Below are positions 4,771 to 6,227 of a stretch of DNA of 6,227 nt, in pieces. The notes beneath the pieces are model-generated. The model had not been told where the DNA came from. It worked only from the letters and a program-made list of their open reading frames with translations, and did not search any database. A program made the translations under genes and the position numbers. Numbering within the stretch: the first letter of the stretch is position 1; each line of letters begins with the position of its first letter. The stretch spans positions 1-6,227 of the forward strand of contig DASUPK010000076.1 of the NCBI GenBank assembly GCA_036276255.1, in the 5' to 3' direction. The DNA comes from DASUPK01 sp036276255. GTDB taxonomy: Bacteria; Actinomycetota; Thermoleophilia; Solirubrobacterales; 70-9.

Positions 4771-6191
4771 CGCCTCGGCAGCGGCACGACATCGCCGCCG
4801 GGCTCATCGTCGCCCGTATCGGGCTCGATCCGATGCTCCCCAGTGATCGTCTGGTAGAGCGCGACCTGCTCGGAGATGACTCCGCCGATGCGGCGGATGC
4901 CCTCTTGGAGCCTGTCCTCGCCCGATCCTGAGAAGTTGAGTCGCATTGACGACCCGCCGCGGCCGTCGACGTAGGCCGCCCGGCCGGGCACGAACGCGAC
5001 GTTCTCGCGCAAGGCTTTCGCAAGCAAATCGGTGGTGTCGATGTAGTCGGGCAGGGTCGCCCAGAGGAAGAGGCCGCCCTCGGGACGGGACCACTCCGCC
5101 TCCTGTGGAAAGTGGCGCTCGAGGGCATCGAGCATTGCGTCGCGGCGACCGCGGTAGATGCCGATCAGATCGCAGATGTACTCGCGCCAGCGGCCCTCCG
5201 CGAAATACTCGCGCACGAAGTACTGGGTCAGGGTGGATGTGCAGAGGTCCGCCGCCTGCTTTCCGAGGCCGATTTTCTCCAGGACAGGGGGAGGCGCCAC
5301 CACCCACCCGATACGGATCCCTGGGGAGAGAATCTTCGAGAGCGTCCCGAGATAGAGGACATAGTCGCCGCCGTCGAGGCTGTAGAGCGTCGGCTCGGGC
5401 TCGCCCTCGAAGCGGAGCAGCCCGTAGGGGTTGTCCTCGCAGATCAGGACCTCGTGCTCCCGGGCCAACTCGACCAGCCGCCGACGCCGCTCTCCCGACA
5501 TGGTCACGCCGGCCGGGTTCTGAAAGCTCGGCACCGAGTAGATGAACTTGGGCCGCCGCCCGGCGACCGCCAGCGCAGCGAGCAGCTCCTCGAGCTCGTC
5601 GATCCGCATGCCGTCCTCGTCGGTGCTCACCTGGTGGACGTCTGCCTCGTAGCTGCAGAACGTCGGCACCGCCCCGGGATAGGTGGGGGCCTCGCAGATC
5701 ACCGGGTCGCCGGGGTTGACGAGTGTCTTCGTGACCAGGTCGATCGCCTGCTGGCCACCGGTGGTGACGATCAGGTCGTCGGGGTCCGGAGCCATGCCCT
5801 CGGCTCCCATCACCTCGAGGATGCACGCCTTCGTCTCCTCGAACCCCTCGGTCGGACCGTACTGGAGGGCCTCGGCGGATGATTCATGCGCGATGCGGGT
5901 CATCTGTGCGGCGAAGCTGTCGGACGGGAAGGTCGAGGTGTCGGGCAGGCCGCCGGCCAGCGAAATCACCTCGGGCCGGGCGGTTATCGCCATCAGGTCG
6001 CGCATGGCCGAGGAGCGCATCACCTGGGTGCGTCGCGCGAACAGGCCCGCGTAGCGCTCCAGGTCGCGGGAGGTGGTGTGGGCGCGCCGACGCCGCGGCT
6101 CCGCATGCCGCTTCGGCTGCCCCTCCTGCTCGGACGGCTCGCTCATCGCCGGACAGTGTTGCGGACCGGCTCGGGGAGGGGTGAAGCTCAT
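4767..6191 (-). CDS. PLP-dependent aminotransferase, fold type I (LysN/2-aminoadipate or MocR-domain-like)
   Basis: This is a class I/II aminotransferase of the group that holds 2-aminoadipate transaminase LysN and the catalytic domain of MocR regulators; no GntR-type HTH is present. Key parts in the 474-residue reading: MRSSAMRDLMAITARPEVISLAGGLPD (58-84), TTGGQQAIDLV (143-153, PLP phosphate region), PTYPGAV (169-175), QNPAGVTMS (224-232, N225), CEDNPYGLLRF (251-261, D253, Y256), the catalytic lysine in LGTLSKILSPGIRIGW (281-296, K286), EGGLFLWATLP (371-381) and SMRLNFSGS (415-423, R417 for the substrate carboxylate). The substrate cannot be fixed from sequence. The conserved core starts near residue 43, so the N-terminus is uncertain: ATG 6191 is used here, and ATG 6146 (MSEPSEQEGQ) is a good alternative of 459 residues. 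Neither has a Shine-Dalgarno. It is the first gene of an operon with ddl, overlapping by 4 nt. Confidence 0.88.
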   Translation of the reverse strand: MSFTPPRAGPQHCPAMSEPSEQEGQPKRHAEPRRRRAHTTSRDLERYAGLFARRTQVMRSSAMRDLMAITARPEVISLAGGLPDTSTFPSDSFAAQMTRIAHESSAEALQYGPTEGFEETKACILEVMGAEGMAPDPDDLIVTTGGQQAIDLVTKTLVNPGDPVICEAPTYPGAVPTFCSYEADVHQVSTDEDGMRIDELEELLAALAVAGRRPKFIYSVPSFQNPAGVTMSGERRRRLVELAREHEVLICEDNPYGLLRFEGEPEPTLYSLDGGDYVLYLGTLSKILSPGIRIGWVVAPPPVLEKIGLGKQAADLCTSTLTQYFVREYFAEGRWREYICDLIGIYRGRRDAMLDALERHFPQEAEWSRPEGGLFLWATLPDYIDTTDLLAKALRENVAFVPGRAAYVDGRGGSSMRLNFSGSGEDRLQEGIRRIGGVISEQVALYQTITGEHRIEPDTGDDEPGGDVVPLPRR

Positions 6192-6200
6192 CTGGCGTTG

Positions 6201-6206
6201 AGATAA
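6201..6206 (-). promoter_or_regulatory. Possible -10 box (TTATCT) for the aminotransferase-ddl operon
   Basis: On the minus strand TTATCT lies 9 nt before ATG 6191, predicting a transcript start within two or three bases of that ATG, or a ~47-nt leader to ATG 6146. The -35 region would fall at the edge of the window or beyond it. The remaining bases to 6227 show no other feature. Confidence 0.3.
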
Positions 6207-6227
6207 GTCCCTGTAGCCTGCGGCCCG

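Noticed and set aside
3973..4857. 294-codon plus-strand open frame opposite ddl and the aminotransferase 3' end
   Set aside because: It mirrors the codons of conserved Ddl motifs, crosses a gene boundary and shows no domain or ribosome binding site.
5104..5112. DnaA-box-like TGTGGAAAG (complement CTTTCCACA)
   Set aside because: It matches the consensus at only 7 of 9 positions, is isolated and lies within the aminotransferase coding sequence. A replication origin would show a cluster in a non-coding region.

Overview
This window is a compact, gene-dense piece of a GC-rich bacterial chromosome. Third codon positions are strongly G/C. The gene order is jag (3' end) - rsmG - parA - parB, which is the conserved cluster found beside the replication origin (rnpA-yidC-jag-rsmG-parA-parB) in many bacteria. 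GC content, GTG/TTG start codons, a tRNA gene without encoded CCA and the style of the proteins suggest a member of the Actinomycetota, perhaps a deep-branching class such as Thermoleophilia. That placement is an inference from style, not from a search.

Layout. Positions 1-2652, plus strand: the end of Jag (KH/R3H RNA-binding protein), RsmG (16S rRNA m7G methyltransferase), ParA and ParB (chromosome segregation). Jag and rsmG overlap by 4 nt, 14 nt separate rsmG from parA, and 44 nt holding a perfect hairpin separate parA from parB. Positions 2666-2739: a complete tRNA-Ile(GAT), 13 nt after parB. Positions 2741-3190, minus strand: a small SRPBCC (START-like) domain protein whose stop codon lies one base from the tRNA. 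Positions 3191-3264: a divergent intergenic region with a perfect TATAAT box and a good Shine-Dalgarno sequence for the next gene. Positions 3265-3765, plus strand: a bifunctional nuclease (BFN/DUF151) family protein. Positions 3766-3813: a 48-bp convergent intergenic region in a run of GC hairpins. Positions 3814-6191, minus strand: a two-gene operon in which a fold-type I PLP aminotransferase is followed by D-alanine-D-alanine ligase, with stop and start overlapping as ATGA.

How they fit together: the plus-strand cluster couples ribosome maturation and RNA-binding functions to chromosome partitioning, as is usual near oriC. The minus-strand pair joins an amino-acid transaminase to peptidoglycan precursor synthesis. 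The SRPBCC and BFN genes have no visible functional tie to their neighbours. No gene-free stretch exceeds 80 bases. I see no mobile element, CRISPR array, phage gene, parS consensus or cluster of DnaA boxes. The window looks like well-conserved housekeeping DNA. The points worth a second look are regulatory: the parA-parB hairpin, the repeats at the parA start, the tRNA promoter overlapping the parB stop codon, and the hairpin cluster between bfn and ddl. I found no convincing new biological system.
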